This document shows positions 26,762 through 36,066 of a DNA stretch of 64,000 bases, in pieces. Within the stretch, counting starts at the first letter, position 1. Every line of letters begins with the position of its first letter. The notes under the pieces were generated by a model, which made no database searches, was not told where the DNA came from, and worked only from the letters and a program-made list of their open reading frames with translations. Made by a program: the position numbers and the translations under genes. The stretch is taken from positions 62,300 to 126,299 of the forward strand of contig NZ_WHNP01000014.1 of NCBI RefSeq assembly GCF_009362735.1, given 5' to 3'. Origin of the DNA: Paraburkholderia franconis (GTDB taxonomy: Bacteria > Pseudomonadota > Gammaproteobacteria > Burkholderiales > Burkholderiaceae).

Positions 26762-27286
26762 CTAGCCGAGCGTTTCGATCAATGCCATTTCCCGGCTGGT
26801 CATCAGCTTTTCGATGTCCATCAGGATCAGCATGCGGCCGTCGACGGTGCCGAGGCCCGTCAGATATTCCGCCGTCAGCGTCGCGCCGAATTCCGGCGCG
26901 GGCATGATCTGGTCGTTGGCGAGCGTCAGCACGTCGGAGACGCCGTCCACGACCATGCCGACCACGCGGCCCGCGACGTTCAGAATGATCACGACGGTCT
27001 GATGGTCGTACTCGACGCGGCCGAGGTGAAACTTGATGCGCATGTCGACGATCGGCACGATGATGCCGCGCAGATTGATCACGCCTTTGATGAAATCCGG
27101 CGCGTTCGCGATGCGCGTCACGCTCTCGTAGCCGCGAATTTCCTGCACCTTCAGGATGTCGATGCCGTACTCTTCGGCGCCGAGCGTGAAGATCAGGAAC
27201 TCCTGACCGCTCGCGTCGGCCTGCGCGTCGCGGCGGCCGTTCGAGCCGGCCACGCCGCTCGAATTGATGGATTGGACTTCTGCCAC
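26762..27286 (-). CDS. cheW: Chemotaxis coupling protein CheW
   Basis: This 174-residue adaptor links receptors to CheA. It contains FLIFTLGAEEYGIDILKVQE, IRGYESVTRIANAPDFIKGV and INLRGIIVPIVDMR, the core of the CheW fold. The GTG at 27286 (start MAEVQS) is preceded by GGGGG five bases upstream; a TTG at 27298 is an in-frame alternative. It lies between cheA and the receptor gene. Confidence 0.95.
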   Translation of the reverse strand: MAEVQSINSSGVAGSNGRRDAQADASGQEFLIFTLGAEEYGIDILKVQEIRGYESVTRIANAPDFIKGVINLRGIIVPIVDMRIKFHLGRVEYDHQTVVIILNVAGRVVGMVVDGVSDVLTLANDQIMPAPEFGATLTAEYLTGLGTVDGRMLILMDIEKLMTSREMALIETLG

Positions 27287-27320
27287 GTTAGCCCCCAAAA
27301 CAGTCGGGATGAGTTGAATG

Positions 27321-29633
27321 TCAGGCGAACGCGAGCGACGCGCCGTGCGACGCCCGCGATTCGCGATTGAGTGCCGCCACGTCCACGATCAGCGCGACGC
27401 TGCCGTCGCCGAGAATCGTCGCGGCGGAAATGCCGTGTACCTTGCGGTAATTCGTTTCGAGATTCTTCACCACCACCTGCTGCTGGCCGACCAGTTCGTC
27501 GATCAGCATCGCGAACCGGCGTCCTTCCGTCTGCATGATGGTGACGATGCCCTGCGTCGGATCGGTGCGCGCGTCGTCGACCGAGAACACTTCGTGCAAC
27601 GCGACGAGCGGCAGATATTCGCCGCGCACGCGCACGACGCGCTCGCCGTTCGCCACGGTGTAGATGTCGTCGGCGCGCGGCTGCAGCGACTCCATCACGA
27701 AGTTCAGCGGCAGGATGAAAATCTCGCTGCCCACCTTCACCGACATGCCGTCGAGAATCGCCAGCGTGAGCGGCAACACGATGCGCGTCGTGCTGCCCTT
27801 GCCCGCGTGCGACGTGATTTCGACGTGGCCGCCCATCGCCTGGATGTTGCGCTTCACCACGTCCATGCCGACACCGCGGCCCGACACGTCCGTCACCTGC
27901 TCGGCCGTCGAGAAGCCCGGCAGGAAGATCAGGTTCCAGACTTCTTCGTCGGTCATCGTGTCGCTGACGGCCATGCCCTGCTTGACGGCCTTCGCGAGAA
28001 TCTTGTCGCGGCGCAGGCCCGCGCCGTCGTCGCTCACTTCGATCACGATGTTGCCGCCGTGATGCGCCGCCGACAGCACGAGCTGGCCCGTCGAATCCTT
28101 GCCTGCCGCCTTGCGCGCTTCGACCGTTTCGATGCCGTGATCGAGGCTGTTGCGCACGAGGTGCGTGAGCGGATCGATGATGCGCTCGATGAGGCTCTTG
28201 TCGAGTTCGGTCGCCTGACCGAAGGTGACGAGTTCGACCTGCTTGCCGAGCTTCGCCGCCAGATCGCGCACGAGACGCGGGAAGCGGCTGAAGACGTAAT
28301 CCATCGGCATCATGCGAATCGACATCACGGCCTCCTGGAGATCGCGCGCGTTGCGCTCCAGTTGCGCCATGCCGTTGAACAGGCGGTCGTGCAGCGCCGG
28401 GTCGAACGTGCTGGTCGTTTCCGCGAGCATCGCCTGCGTGATCACCAGTTCGCCGACGAGGTTGATCAACTGGTCGACCTTCTCGACGCCGACGCGGATC
28501 GAGCTGCCTTCCGCATTCGCGGCGGCCGCAGGACGCGCCTTGCGATCGCCTTCGGCGGATGCGTGCGCTGCCTTCGACGCGGCCGCTGCCGGCTGCGGTG
28601 CCTCCGCAGCGGGTGTAACGATTGCGGCTGCGGCAGGCTGAACGGCCTTCTCCACAGCCAGTTGAGCGACGGGCTGCGCAGCCACGGCAGGCGCCGCCGC
28701 TGCTGCAACAGCCGCTGCCGCGACGACCGGCTGCACGACTGCGGCAGGCGCCCCCGCGCCGCCGCTCGCCATGCCCCCCGCTGATGCCTGCGCAACCGGC
28801 GCGGCTTCAGGCGCGTGAGGCGCGTCCTGTTCCGCGTCGTTGGCCGGCGCCGCGCCGCGGCCGATCTCGATCTGACTTTCGTCGATCACGAAACAGCACA
28901 CGGCGACAATGTCGTCGGACGACACATCGGATTCCAGCCACAGCGTGATGTCGCCGCCTGTCTTCACCTGCCCGACGATTCGGCCCAGGTTGCCCAACTC
29001 TTCGGTCAGGAGTGCCTGGTCCTTTTCCCCAACGCCCCGTAGCGTAATTTTCAGATGGGGTCCTGCGGCCGCATCGGATGGCGCAGCGCCGGTCTTTGCC
29101 GGTTCGTTGCCTGCCCAATCGCCTGCGGCTTCTACTGCCTGTTCGACGACGTGTTCCGGCGCATGTCCGTTCGCGGCCGGTTGCGGCACGGCCGGCGCTG
29201 CCGCCGATGCCGGCGCAGCGGCTTGCGCGGGCGCCGCGCCATTGTTTTCAGCGTTCAGCCGTTCGAGCTTCGCGCAGATCGCGGCCGCGACGGCCGCATC
29301 CGGCTCGGCGCTCGCGCGGTAATCGGCGAGCTGGCCCGAGAGCACGTCCTTCGTTTCGAGGAACGTGTCGATCATGTCCTTGCGCAGCACGAGTTCGTTG
29401 TTGCGCGCGCGGTCCAGCAGCGATTCGAGAATGTGCGTCGTCTCGGTCAGCGCGGTGAAGCCGAACGTCGCCGCGCCGCCCTTGATCGAGTGGGCCGCGC
29501 GAAAGATGGCCGCCAGATCCTCGGGATCGGGCTGGCCGACGTTCAGATTCAGGAGCAGCTGCTCCATCTGCGCGAGCAGTTCGTCCGCTTCGTCGAAGAA
29601 CGTCTGATAGAACTGAGTGATGTCGAGTGTCAT
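27321..29633 (-). CDS. cheA: Chemotaxis histidine kinase CheA
   Basis: This 770-residue kinase phosphorylates CheY and CheB. The P1 domain holds the phospho-His in AIFRAAHSIKGGAATFGFTA. An Ala/Pro-rich linker occupies about residues 135-175, a P2-like segment follows, and there is a second long Ala/Val-rich linker at about 270-375. The dimerisation, kinase and CheW-like domains follow: HLVRNSLDHGIETVEARKAA (N box), VIEVSDDGAGLRRDKILAKA (G1), DVSGRGVGMDVVKRNIQAMG (G2). Length is larger than E. coli (654) because of the linkers. It is followed by cheW. Confidence 0.97.
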   Translation of the reverse strand: MTLDITQFYQTFFDEADELLAQMEQLLLNLNVGQPDPEDLAAIFRAAHSIKGGAATFGFTALTETTHILESLLDRARNNELVLRKDMIDTFLETKDVLSGQLADYRASAEPDAAVAAAICAKLERLNAENNGAAPAQAAAPASAAAPAVPQPAANGHAPEHVVEQAVEAAGDWAGNEPAKTGAAPSDAAAGPHLKITLRGVGEKDQALLTEELGNLGRIVGQVKTGGDITLWLESDVSSDDIVAVCCFVIDESQIEIGRGAAPANDAEQDAPHAPEAAPVAQASAGGMASGGAGAPAAVVQPVVAAAAVAAAAAPAVAAQPVAQLAVEKAVQPAAAAIVTPAAEAPQPAAAASKAAHASAEGDRKARPAAAANAEGSSIRVGVEKVDQLINLVGELVITQAMLAETTSTFDPALHDRLFNGMAQLERNARDLQEAVMSIRMMPMDYVFSRFPRLVRDLAAKLGKQVELVTFGQATELDKSLIERIIDPLTHLVRNSLDHGIETVEARKAAGKDSTGQLVLSAAHHGGNIVIEVSDDGAGLRRDKILAKAVKQGMAVSDTMTDEEVWNLIFLPGFSTAEQVTDVSGRGVGMDVVKRNIQAMGGHVEITSHAGKGSTTRIVLPLTLAILDGMSVKVGSEIFILPLNFVMESLQPRADDIYTVANGERVVRVRGEYLPLVALHEVFSVDDARTDPTQGIVTIMQTEGRRFAMLIDELVGQQQVVVKNLETNYRKVHGISAATILGDGSVALIVDVAALNRESRASHGASLAFA

Positions 29634-29711
29634 GCCTGTGTCACCGCGAAAGTCCTGTCTGGCTTGCTATGCCACTTCCATTTGTCGTTTGCCGCCTGCC
29701 CGCCGCCGCGC

Positions 29712-30074
29712 TCACGCGAGCGCCGCGACCAGCTCGGTCAGCATGTCGGGGTCGAGCGGCTTTTCGATCCAGCCCGTCGCGCCCGCGTCGCGTGCCGCCG
29801 CCTTGAACGGCTCGCCGGATTCCGTCGTCAGGACGAGGATCGGCGTCGTGCGATATGCCGGATTGCCGCGCAGCGCGGCGATCAGATCAAGGCCGGTTCT
29901 GCCCGGCATGTGCTGATCGGTCAGCACGAGATCGAACGGCATCGCCAGCGCGTTTTCGAGCCCTTCGTCGCCGTCGGCCGCGAGCGTCACCTGATAGCCG
30001 GCACCCGTCAGCGTCGCGGCAAGGATTTGCCGCATCGCCGCCGAATCGTCGATTGCCAGAATGTGCCTGATCAT
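29712..30074 (-). CDS. Second single-domain response regulator (CheY-like) between motB and cheA
   Basis: This 120-residue receiver has HILAIDDSAAMRQILAATLT (acidic pair), DLVLTDQHMPGRTGLDLIAA (phospho-Asp), ILVLTTESGEPFKAAARDAG (Thr) and the Lys in WIEKPLDP. It is distinct from the CheY encoded at 21350 and more divergent from enteric CheY. A receiver gene at this place is usual in Burkholderiaceae. It may act as a phosphate sink or as a separate output; the sequence alone does not say. Confidence 0.93.
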   Translation of the reverse strand: MIRHILAIDDSAAMRQILAATLTGAGYQVTLAADGDEGLENALAMPFDLVLTDQHMPGRTGLDLIAALRGNPAYRTTPILVLTTESGEPFKAAARDAGATGWIEKPLDPDMLTELVAALA

Positions 30075-30143
30075 TCCATCCTCACTGCGCTCACGATGGA
30101 TCGCGGCTGCGCCTTCCGTGGCGCATCCGCGATCCGCTGTCTG

Positions 30144-31313
30144 TCATTGCGTCGCCGTCGCAGGCGCCGCGCCCTTGCCAGCCACGCTTTGCTCGACCAC
30201 GGCCGCTTCGGCCGCGCCGTTCTCCTTCGCGTCAGGCGCTGCGGCCTGCGGCGACGCCAGCGGCGAAGCGGATTGCGAGCCGGACTTCACTCCGTTCACA
30301 CCGGATCGCAAGGCCGGTTGCGGTCCGGGTTGTTGCCCTTGTTGCGGAGCGGGCTGCGTGATCTTTTGCAGCAGCGGCTTGCCGGCGCCGGCTGCGTCGT
30401 TCGACAGGGTGGTCGACGACGTGTCGTCGTGCATCATTGCTTCTTCCGACCGCTTGTTCAGCACGATGATGCTGATGCGCCGGTTCTCCGGATCGAGCGG
30501 ATCGGCCTTGTTCAGGTTCTGCGTCGACGCGAGGCCCAGCACGCGCAACACCTTGGTCTCGTCCATGCCGCCCGCGATCAGCTCGCGGCGCGATGCGTTC
30601 GCGCGGTCCGCGGACAGTTCCCAGTTGCTATAGCCCTTGTCGCCGCCTGCATACGGCACGGCGTCGGTGTGGCCCTGCACGACGATGCGGTTCGGCACAT
30701 CGTTCAGCGTGTTGCCGATCGCCCGCAGAATGTCGCGCATGTACGGCTGCACGACGGCCTGCGCGGTCGCGAACATCGGGCGCTTCTGCGTATCGACGAT
30801 TTCGATGCGCAGCCCTTGCAGCGTCGAGTCGATGCGAATCTGCTGCTTGAACTGGCGCAGCAGCGGATTCGCTTCGATTGCAGCCATCAGCTTCACCTGC
30901 AGGTCGTGCAGACGCACCTGCTCGTGGCGCTCGACGGCGCCCTGCAACTGCTGCATCGCCTGGTCGTCGGCGCGCATTGCCGTGTGCTCGGCGCGGTTCG
31001 TCGAGCCGTCGCTCTGGCGAGTGATGCCTTCCTTGTCGGTCGAAATATCGCGGCCGCTGGCTTTCATCATGCTCGAATCGACGGCGCTGCGGTCGCCACC
31101 CCACAGCGTGATCTTCAGCGGCTGATTGAAGTAGTCGGCAATGCCCTTCAACTGCACCGTCGATGCCGAGCTGAGCAGCCACATCAACAGGAAGAACGCC
31201 ATCATTGCGGTCATGAAGTCCGCATACGCGAGCTTCCACGCGCCGCCGTGATGGCCGCTTCTCTTCGGCGCACCGCGTTTAACAACGATTGCGCGGTCCT
31301 TGTCCTTGCTCAT
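30144..31313 (-). CDS. motB: Flagellar motor stator protein MotB
   Basis: This 389-residue stator subunit anchors MotA to peptidoglycan. A single membrane segment (FMTAMMAFFLLMWLLSSAST) is preceded by the proton-carrying Asp in the A-D-F-M motif. The periplasmic OmpA-like domain has IVVQGHTDAVPYAGGDKGYS and NWELSADRANASRRELIAGG. Residues after about 300 form a Pro/Gln/Ala-rich tail not present in E. coli MotB (308 residues). The start is 27 bases after motA. Confidence 0.96.
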   Translation of the reverse strand: MSKDKDRAIVVKRGAPKRSGHHGGAWKLAYADFMTAMMAFFLLMWLLSSASTVQLKGIADYFNQPLKITLWGGDRSAVDSSMMKASGRDISTDKEGITRQSDGSTNRAEHTAMRADDQAMQQLQGAVERHEQVRLHDLQVKLMAAIEANPLLRQFKQQIRIDSTLQGLRIEIVDTQKRPMFATAQAVVQPYMRDILRAIGNTLNDVPNRIVVQGHTDAVPYAGGDKGYSNWELSADRANASRRELIAGGMDETKVLRVLGLASTQNLNKADPLDPENRRISIIVLNKRSEEAMMHDDTSSTTLSNDAAGAGKPLLQKITQPAPQQGQQPGPQPALRSGVNGVKSGSQSASPLASPQAAAPDAKENGAAEAAVVEQSVAGKGAAPATATQ

Positions 31314-31340
31314 CGCCCGATTCCTCGCCCGTGTCCGCCG

Positions 31341-32201
31341 TTACTTCGCCTTCACGCGGCGCACATGCTCTTCCAGCTCGGCGAACGACGGACGTTCGGT
31401 CGAGAACAGCACCTTGCGGCCAAATTCGACGGCGATGGCAGGCGCGTAACCGTTCAAGCTCGCGAGGATCGTGACCTTGATGCACTGAAACATCTTGGTC
31501 GACTCCTTGACGCGCTGCTCGGCCACGCTCGCGAGCGGACTGATGAGGCCATACGAAAGCAGAATGCCCAGGAACGTGCCGACCAGCGCCTGCGCGATCA
31601 TCTCGCCGAGCACGGCGGGCGGCTTGTCGGCGGAGGCCATCGTGTGCACGACGCCCATCACGGCCGCGACGATACCGAACGCGGGCATCGCGTCGCCGAC
31701 CTTCATCAGCGCGTGAGCGGGTCCTTCGCCTTCGGCGTGATGCGTTTCGATCTCTTCGTCCATCAGGCTTTCGATCTCGAACGCGTTCATGTTGCCGCCG
31801 ACCATCAGGCGCAGATAGTCCGTCAGGAATTCGACGATGTGATGGTCCGCCAGGATCTTCGGGTACTGCGTGAAAATCGGGCTCTTCTGCGGATCGTCGA
31901 TATCCGCTTCGAGCGTAAGCGTGCCCTCCTTGCGCGCCTTCGCCAGCAGGACGTAGAGGAGCGCCATCAGCTCCATGTAGACGTCCTTGTTGTACTTGGC
32001 GCCCTTGAACAGCGTCGGAATCACGCGCAGCGTAGCCTTGATCGTCTTCATCCCGTTGCCGAGGATGAACGCGCCGAGACCCGCTCCAGCGATCATCAGC
32101 ACTTCGACGGGCTGCAAGAGCGCGCCCAGGTGGCCGCCCTCCAGCGCGTACCCGCCGAAGACGGACATCAGCGTAACGAGTGTTCCCACGAAAATCAGCA
32201 C
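31341..32201 (-). CDS. motA: Flagellar motor stator protein MotA
   Basis: This 286-residue proton-channel stator subunit has four hydrophobic segments and a large cytoplasmic loop. The N-terminus MLIFVGTLVTLMSVFGGYAL and GMKTIKATLRVIPTLFKGAK match MotA; VVAAVMGVVHTMASADKPPA and LVGTFLGILLSYGLISPLAS are the last two membrane segments. It is the first gene of the motor-chemotaxis operon and lies behind a clear sigma-28 promoter. Confidence 0.97.
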   Translation of the reverse strand: MLIFVGTLVTLMSVFGGYALEGGHLGALLQPVEVLMIAGAGLGAFILGNGMKTIKATLRVIPTLFKGAKYNKDVYMELMALLYVLLAKARKEGTLTLEADIDDPQKSPIFTQYPKILADHHIVEFLTDYLRLMVGGNMNAFEIESLMDEEIETHHAEGEGPAHALMKVGDAMPAFGIVAAVMGVVHTMASADKPPAVLGEMIAQALVGTFLGILLSYGLISPLASVAEQRVKESTKMFQCIKVTILASLNGYAPAIAVEFGRKVLFSTERPSFAELEEHVRRVKAK

Positions 32202-32245
32202 TGCCGAGCCCTCACGAAAGTCGACGGAGACCGTCGTTATTCAGG

Positions 32246-32272
32246 TTTACGGCAAACGATTGGAAAACTTTG
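32246..32272 (-). promoter_or_regulatory. FliA (sigma-28) type promoter for motA and the chemotaxis operon
   Basis: On the minus strand CAAAGTTT, 11 bases, GCCGTAAA match the consensus TAAAGTTT-N11-GCCGATAA in 14 of 16 positions with exact spacing. It starts about 45 bases before the motA ATG and would drive motA through cheZ. Confidence 0.85.
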
Positions 32273-32369
32273 GCGGATCGGATTCTGGGGCGGGGCGGTG
32301 TTAACCAGAGGACGCGCGAGCGCATGCAAATCAGCCGCCGCGCGTGCGGATCAGCCGCGCGGCGCGCGC

Positions 32370-32981
32370 TCACGCGGACGCCTCGGCGCCGCCCGGCAGC
32401 GCTTCTGCGGCCGCGCCGGACAGCTTGCCGACGGCCGCTTGCGTTCCGCCGCCGTGGGCGTCAGCGGCTTTGCGGGTCTTGCCGGCCCGCGACGGCGGCG
32501 CGCACAGCCCGCATACGAAGCCTTGATGTGGGTCATGCGCATGCGCGACAAAATGCCCGCGGCAGCGGGTGCAGGGCGTCGCCTGCAGCATGCCGGAGTC
32601 GAAGAAGCGCACCAGCGTCCACGCACGGGTGAGACTGAGCACCGGCTCGTCGAGGTGCAGCCGCACGTGCTCGAGATACAGCCGGTACGCCTTGACGATC
32701 GAGTGGATCGTCTCGCAACCGCCACGCTGCGACATGAACCGGTAGATGTTGTAGAACAGCGAGGCGTGAATGTTCGGCTGCCACGTCGTGAACCAGTCCG
32801 TCGAGAACGGCAGCATGCCCTTGGGCGGCGACTCGCCCTTTACTTCCTTGTACAGCCTGGTGAGCCGGTCGCGCGACAGCGTCGTTTCCGCTTCGAGCAA
32901 CTGCAGGCGCGCGCCGAGTTCGATCAGTTCAATCGCCAGGGTGATCTCCCTGACTTCGAGCATCACGCTTTTTTGTGCCAT
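32370..32981 (-). CDS. flhC: Flagellar master regulator subunit FlhC
   Basis: This 203-residue DNA-binding partner of FlhD activates class II flagellar promoters. It contains MLEVREITLAIELIELGARL, LQLLEAETTLSRDRLTRLYK and WFTTWQPNIHASLFYNIYRF. The zinc-binding cysteines are visible in CTRCRGHF and FVCGLC. The C-terminal about 30 residues are Ala/Gly-rich and go beyond the E. coli end. It lies 148 bases after flhD and 168 bases before motA. Confidence 0.96.
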   Translation of the reverse strand: MAQKSVMLEVREITLAIELIELGARLQLLEAETTLSRDRLTRLYKEVKGESPPKGMLPFSTDWFTTWQPNIHASLFYNIYRFMSQRGGCETIHSIVKAYRLYLEHVRLHLDEPVLSLTRAWTLVRFFDSGMLQATPCTRCRGHFVAHAHDPHQGFVCGLCAPPSRAGKTRKAADAHGGGTQAAVGKLSGAAAEALPGGAEASA

Positions 32982-33129
32982 CCGCCTCGCTTCCCGCGTC
33001 CGTGGCCCGTTTCGCCTTTTCGGCGCGCGATGCGGCGCGCTCCGGCAGGAACGGTGAAAGAGCGCCGTCGCCGGCGCGCGTAGGATTGCGTCTGTCTGCG
33101 TGTCTGCGGCGCGTGCGCGCCGGCCGGCA

Positions 33130-33450
33130 TCAGCCGATCTGCTCGACAGGCTGTCCAGCCATCAGGATTGCGGAATGCGCCTGGGCGACGACGCTCGCTT
33201 TGCCCTTGTCGGCAAGCGACGAGAGGATCTGGTGATCGTCGAAGCGGAAGCGGCACAGCAGCTGGTTCGACCCAGCCAGTTTGACGGTCTGCGCGAGCGA
33301 CAGATTGGCGAGCACGTCGGCAAGCTGCTCTGAGATGCCCATGCGGAACATGCCCATTGGCTTGTCTTCGCGCAGCAGGCGCTGGGCAAGCAGCAGATAC
33401 GACAAATTCACTTCCCTAATTTCATTGAGCATGTCGCTTTGAGCGCTCAT
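33130..33450 (-). CDS. flhD: Flagellar master regulator subunit FlhD
   Basis: This 106-residue protein forms the FlhD4C2 activator with FlhC. It matches the family across its length: MLNEIREVNLSYLLLAQRLL, EDKPMGMFRMGISEQLADVL and NLSLAQTVKLAGSNQLLCRF. A ribosome site GGGGGATT precedes the ATG. It is the first gene of the flhDC operon at the top of the flagellar hierarchy. Confidence 0.97.
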   Translation of the reverse strand: MSAQSDMLNEIREVNLSYLLLAQRLLREDKPMGMFRMGISEQLADVLANLSLAQTVKLAGSNQLLCRFRFDDHQILSSLADKGKASVVAQAHSAILMAGQPVEQIG

Positions 33451-34116
33451 GAATCCCCCGGTTCGATCTGGCTGGTCAGGCCTATGTAAAACGTTTGCTC
33501 GCTCGCGTTAAAAAAAACAGCGAACGGCACGCTTATGGTCAGCATGCATTTTCTCGAAAGGGCTAGCCAACGGGAATCGGACATCCGCCCCAATTGGTTG
33601 ACGGAAAAATCCAGGATTTCTGTAGGTCTTTTTCCTACAAATTTTTGATGCGGGATCTGAAACGGCATAAAAGCGCATTGAAAGCGCGAGCCGCCTGCAC
33701 GCGAGTGCGTGCAAAAGGATTGGGAAGCGGATTATGCGCTCATATCTGAAAGCCGACCAAGCAATTTCGCGCCGATACATTCGGCAATGCACAATAAGGT
33801 CGGACGAAAGCATGGCGCAACATGCTGCGCCATCTGGCGCAAAGTGCGGGGGATATTGTCCGGATGCCGTTCACGGCGGGCATTCCGGTAGCATCCGTGC
33901 ACTTATTACGCATCATGTTTCGCGCTGTAACAACGTTAAGTGTTTGAAAAATAGCTCGAATTGGCGCGCCCGATCCCGATAATGGCACTAGGGATAACCC
34001 GATTGGGTTTCCTGCCACGGGCGGCGGCACACCGCGCCCAACCGTCCGACAGGCTTCCGCGTTTTGCCACACGCCAGGCAGCGCAGCGCGAAGCCCTTTG
34101 CAAAAGGAGATCACGC
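33451..34116. other. Control region upstream of flhD and the GT4 gene, no gene seen
   Basis: 666 bases between divergent starts. It is markedly more AT-rich than its surroundings (for example gttaaaaaaaacagcgaacg near 33508 and aaatttttgatg near 33640), as expected for the regulated flhDC promoter. No open frame looks coding. A weak candidate TTAACG-N17-TACATA lies on the minus strand near 33485-33515, but I do not call it. Confidence 0.6.
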
Positions 34117-35181
34117 ATGCGAATCGCACAAATCGCGCCGTTGTATGAAGCTGTCCCACCGAAACTCTATGGCGGCACAGAACGCGTCGTGTCGTATCTG
34201 ACCGAAGCGCTGGTCGATCTGGGTCACGATGTGACACTTTTCGCGAGCGGCGATTCGGTGACGTCCGCCAAGCTCGAAGCCGCGTGGCCGCGCGCGCTGC
34301 GTCTGGATCCGACGATCCGCGACGCGCTCGCTCCGCACATGCTGCTGCTCGAGCGGGTGCGCAAGATCGCGCACGAGTTCGACGTGCTGCACTTTCACCT
34401 CGACTATCTGCCGTTCCCGCTCTTTTCGACGCTGGACACGCCGTTCGTGACGACGTTGCACGGCCGTCTGGATTTGCCGGAACTGCAGCCGGTGTTCGAC
34501 ACGTTCACGGACGCGCCCGTGGTCTCGATTTCGGATTCGCAGCGTCTGCCGCTGCAGCAGGCAAACTGGCTCAACACGATTTACCATGGCCTGCCGGACC
34601 AATTGCTCACGCCGCAGAGCCACAAGAAGCCGGAATACCTGGCGTTCCTTGGCCGCATCTGTCCGGAAAAACGCGTCGATACAGCCATCAAGATCGCTGC
34701 ACAAAGCGGTTTGCCGCTGAAGATCGCCGCCAAGGTGGACAAGGTCGACCAGGAATACTTCAAGACGGAGATCGAGCCGCTGCTGTCGCAGGCGCATGTC
34801 GAATTCATCGGCGAAATCAACGAGGCGCAGAAGCCGGAGTTCCTGTCGGGCGCGAAGGCACTGCTGTTCCCGATCGACTGGTCGGAGCCGTTCGGCCTCG
34901 TGATGATCGAGTCGATGGCGTGCGGCACGCCCGTGATCGCGTTCAACCGCGGCTCGGTGCCCGAAGTGATCGACCACGGCGTGACGGGCTTCATCTGCGA
35001 GGACGTGCAGGGTGCCGTGGCAGCGCTGCAGCGGATCGACGAACTGTCGCGCACTGAGATCCGCTCACAGTTCGAACGCCGCTTCAGCTCGAAGATCATG
35101 GCGCAGAACTACGTCGACAGCTACACGGCGCTCCTCGAAGCAACGCGCCGCCCGATGCTGCGTCGCGTGGCGGTGGGCTGA
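34117..35181 (+). CDS. GT4-family glycosyltransferase
   Basis: This 354-residue enzyme has the two-domain GT-B layout of family 4. N-terminal features are MRIAQIAPLYEAVPPKLYGG and TERVVSYLTEALVDLGHDVT. The C-terminal nucleotide-sugar region has YLAFLGRICPEKRVDTAIKI, FPIDWSEPFGLVMIESMACG and TPVIAFNRGSVPEVIDHGVT (the E-x7-E pattern). The ATG at 34117 follows aaaaggaga; an upstream in-frame extension is not supported. The acceptor is unknown. A terminator lies about 100 bases downstream. It is divergent from flhDC, with no sign of a flagellar role. Confidence 0.88.
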   Translation: MRIAQIAPLYEAVPPKLYGGTERVVSYLTEALVDLGHDVTLFASGDSVTSAKLEAAWPRALRLDPTIRDALAPHMLLLERVRKIAHEFDVLHFHLDYLPFPLFSTLDTPFVTTLHGRLDLPELQPVFDTFTDAPVVSISDSQRLPLQQANWLNTIYHGLPDQLLTPQSHKKPEYLAFLGRICPEKRVDTAIKIAAQSGLPLKIAAKVDKVDQEYFKTEIEPLLSQAHVEFIGEINEAQKPEFLSGAKALLFPIDWSEPFGLVMIESMACGTPVIAFNRGSVPEVIDHGVTGFICEDVQGAVAALQRIDELSRTEIRSQFERRFSSKIMAQNYVDSYTALLEATRRPMLRRVAVG

Positions 35182-35281
35182 TCGTTACCGGTCAACTCTG
35201 CCGAAAGGCGTAATGGACACGTAAATTATTCACGTCAATCGTTTGCGCGACCGTTCAGCCTTCCATTCGAATCGCTTCCAG

Positions 35282-35311
35282 AAAAAAGCCGCCTCCCCGG
35301 GCGGCTTTTTT
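35282..35311. terminator. Rho-independent terminator (both directions)
   Basis: AAAAAAGCCGCC, loop, GGCGGCTTTTTT. It serves the GT4 gene and could also stop transcripts of the converging H-NS-like gene. Confidence 0.85.
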
Positions 35312-35476
35312 ATTCCGATCGATCCAAACTGGACCGGTAGTGGAAACGCTTTCTTAAATGCACTTCAACGCAATCGGTGTTTCCTCGTACCTGAAACGCC
35401 TTTGCGCGAAATTAAAGAATCCGCACGCGGCACATACAGCCTGATCACCTTCAAGTGGCTTTCATCGTCCGGGTGA

Positions 35477-35779
35477 TTACGCCTCGCCGATCAGAAAGCG
35501 CTCGCGATTTTTGCCGGCAATCCATTTGGGCGGCTTTCCCCGACCGCTCCAGGTGCTCCCCGACTTCGGGTCCTGATATTTGGCGGGCAACGGCGCCTTC
35601 TTGGGCGGGCGTCCGCGGCGGGCCGCCTCCACAAAACCGAGGTCATTGGCGCTCAGTCCGTATTCCGCGATCTTCTGGCGGATTTCGGCAATCACATTGC
35701 CGACTTCATGACGGCGCGCTTCGTCCGCTTCTGCCTGCAAGCGAGCGATTTGCGCCTTGAGATCTGCGTATTGCGACAT
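35477..35779 (-). CDS. H-NS-like nucleoid-associated protein
   Basis: This 100-residue protein has an N-terminal coiled coil (SQYADLKAQIARLQAEADEA) for oligomerisation and a C-terminal DNA-binding loop: YQDPKSGSTWSGRGKPPKWI, with the G-R-G-K-P motif of the H-NS/MvaT-like family. The ATG at 35779 follows GGGGAGCCC; the 22 codons upstream in the same frame are rejected. It probably silences AT-rich DNA. Such regions, including the flhD upstream region, lie nearby, but no direct link can be shown. Confidence 0.9.
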   Translation of the reverse strand: MSQYADLKAQIARLQAEADEARRHEVGNVIAEIRQKIAEYGLSANDLGFVEAARRGRPPKKAPLPAKYQDPKSGSTWSGRGKPPKWIAGKNRERFLIGEA

Positions 35780-36066
35780 TTGGGCTCCCCTCTTTTTTCT
35801 AAAGTGGTTAGCACGGAGATTAGCCCGTGCAAACGAAATTCGCAATGGAGATGAATGCGTCTATCAAAAGTTTTCGTCTGAGTAATTTATTAAATCCGGT
35901 TGAATCGTTCAAAGAGCCGGTGTTTTATCACGAAATAATTCCGCGTTCGTGAATGACAATTCTTGACACTCCATTTCCGCAACGGTGCTTAAAATTTCCG
36001 CTTGCAAGCGCCGCAGCGCGCGCTTCCCATCCTTGAATTCCCACACACTTATTAGGATTACATACG

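Noticed and set aside
29055..33083. Very long open frame on the plus strand antisense to cheA, motB and motA
   Set aside because: It is rich in Arg/Ala/His, as expected of an antisense frame of GC-rich genes, and runs opposite to well-identified proteins with family motifs.
33451..34116. A specific sigma-70 promoter for flhD
   Set aside because: The candidate TTAACG-N17-TACATA matches the consensus poorly, so it was not listed as a site.
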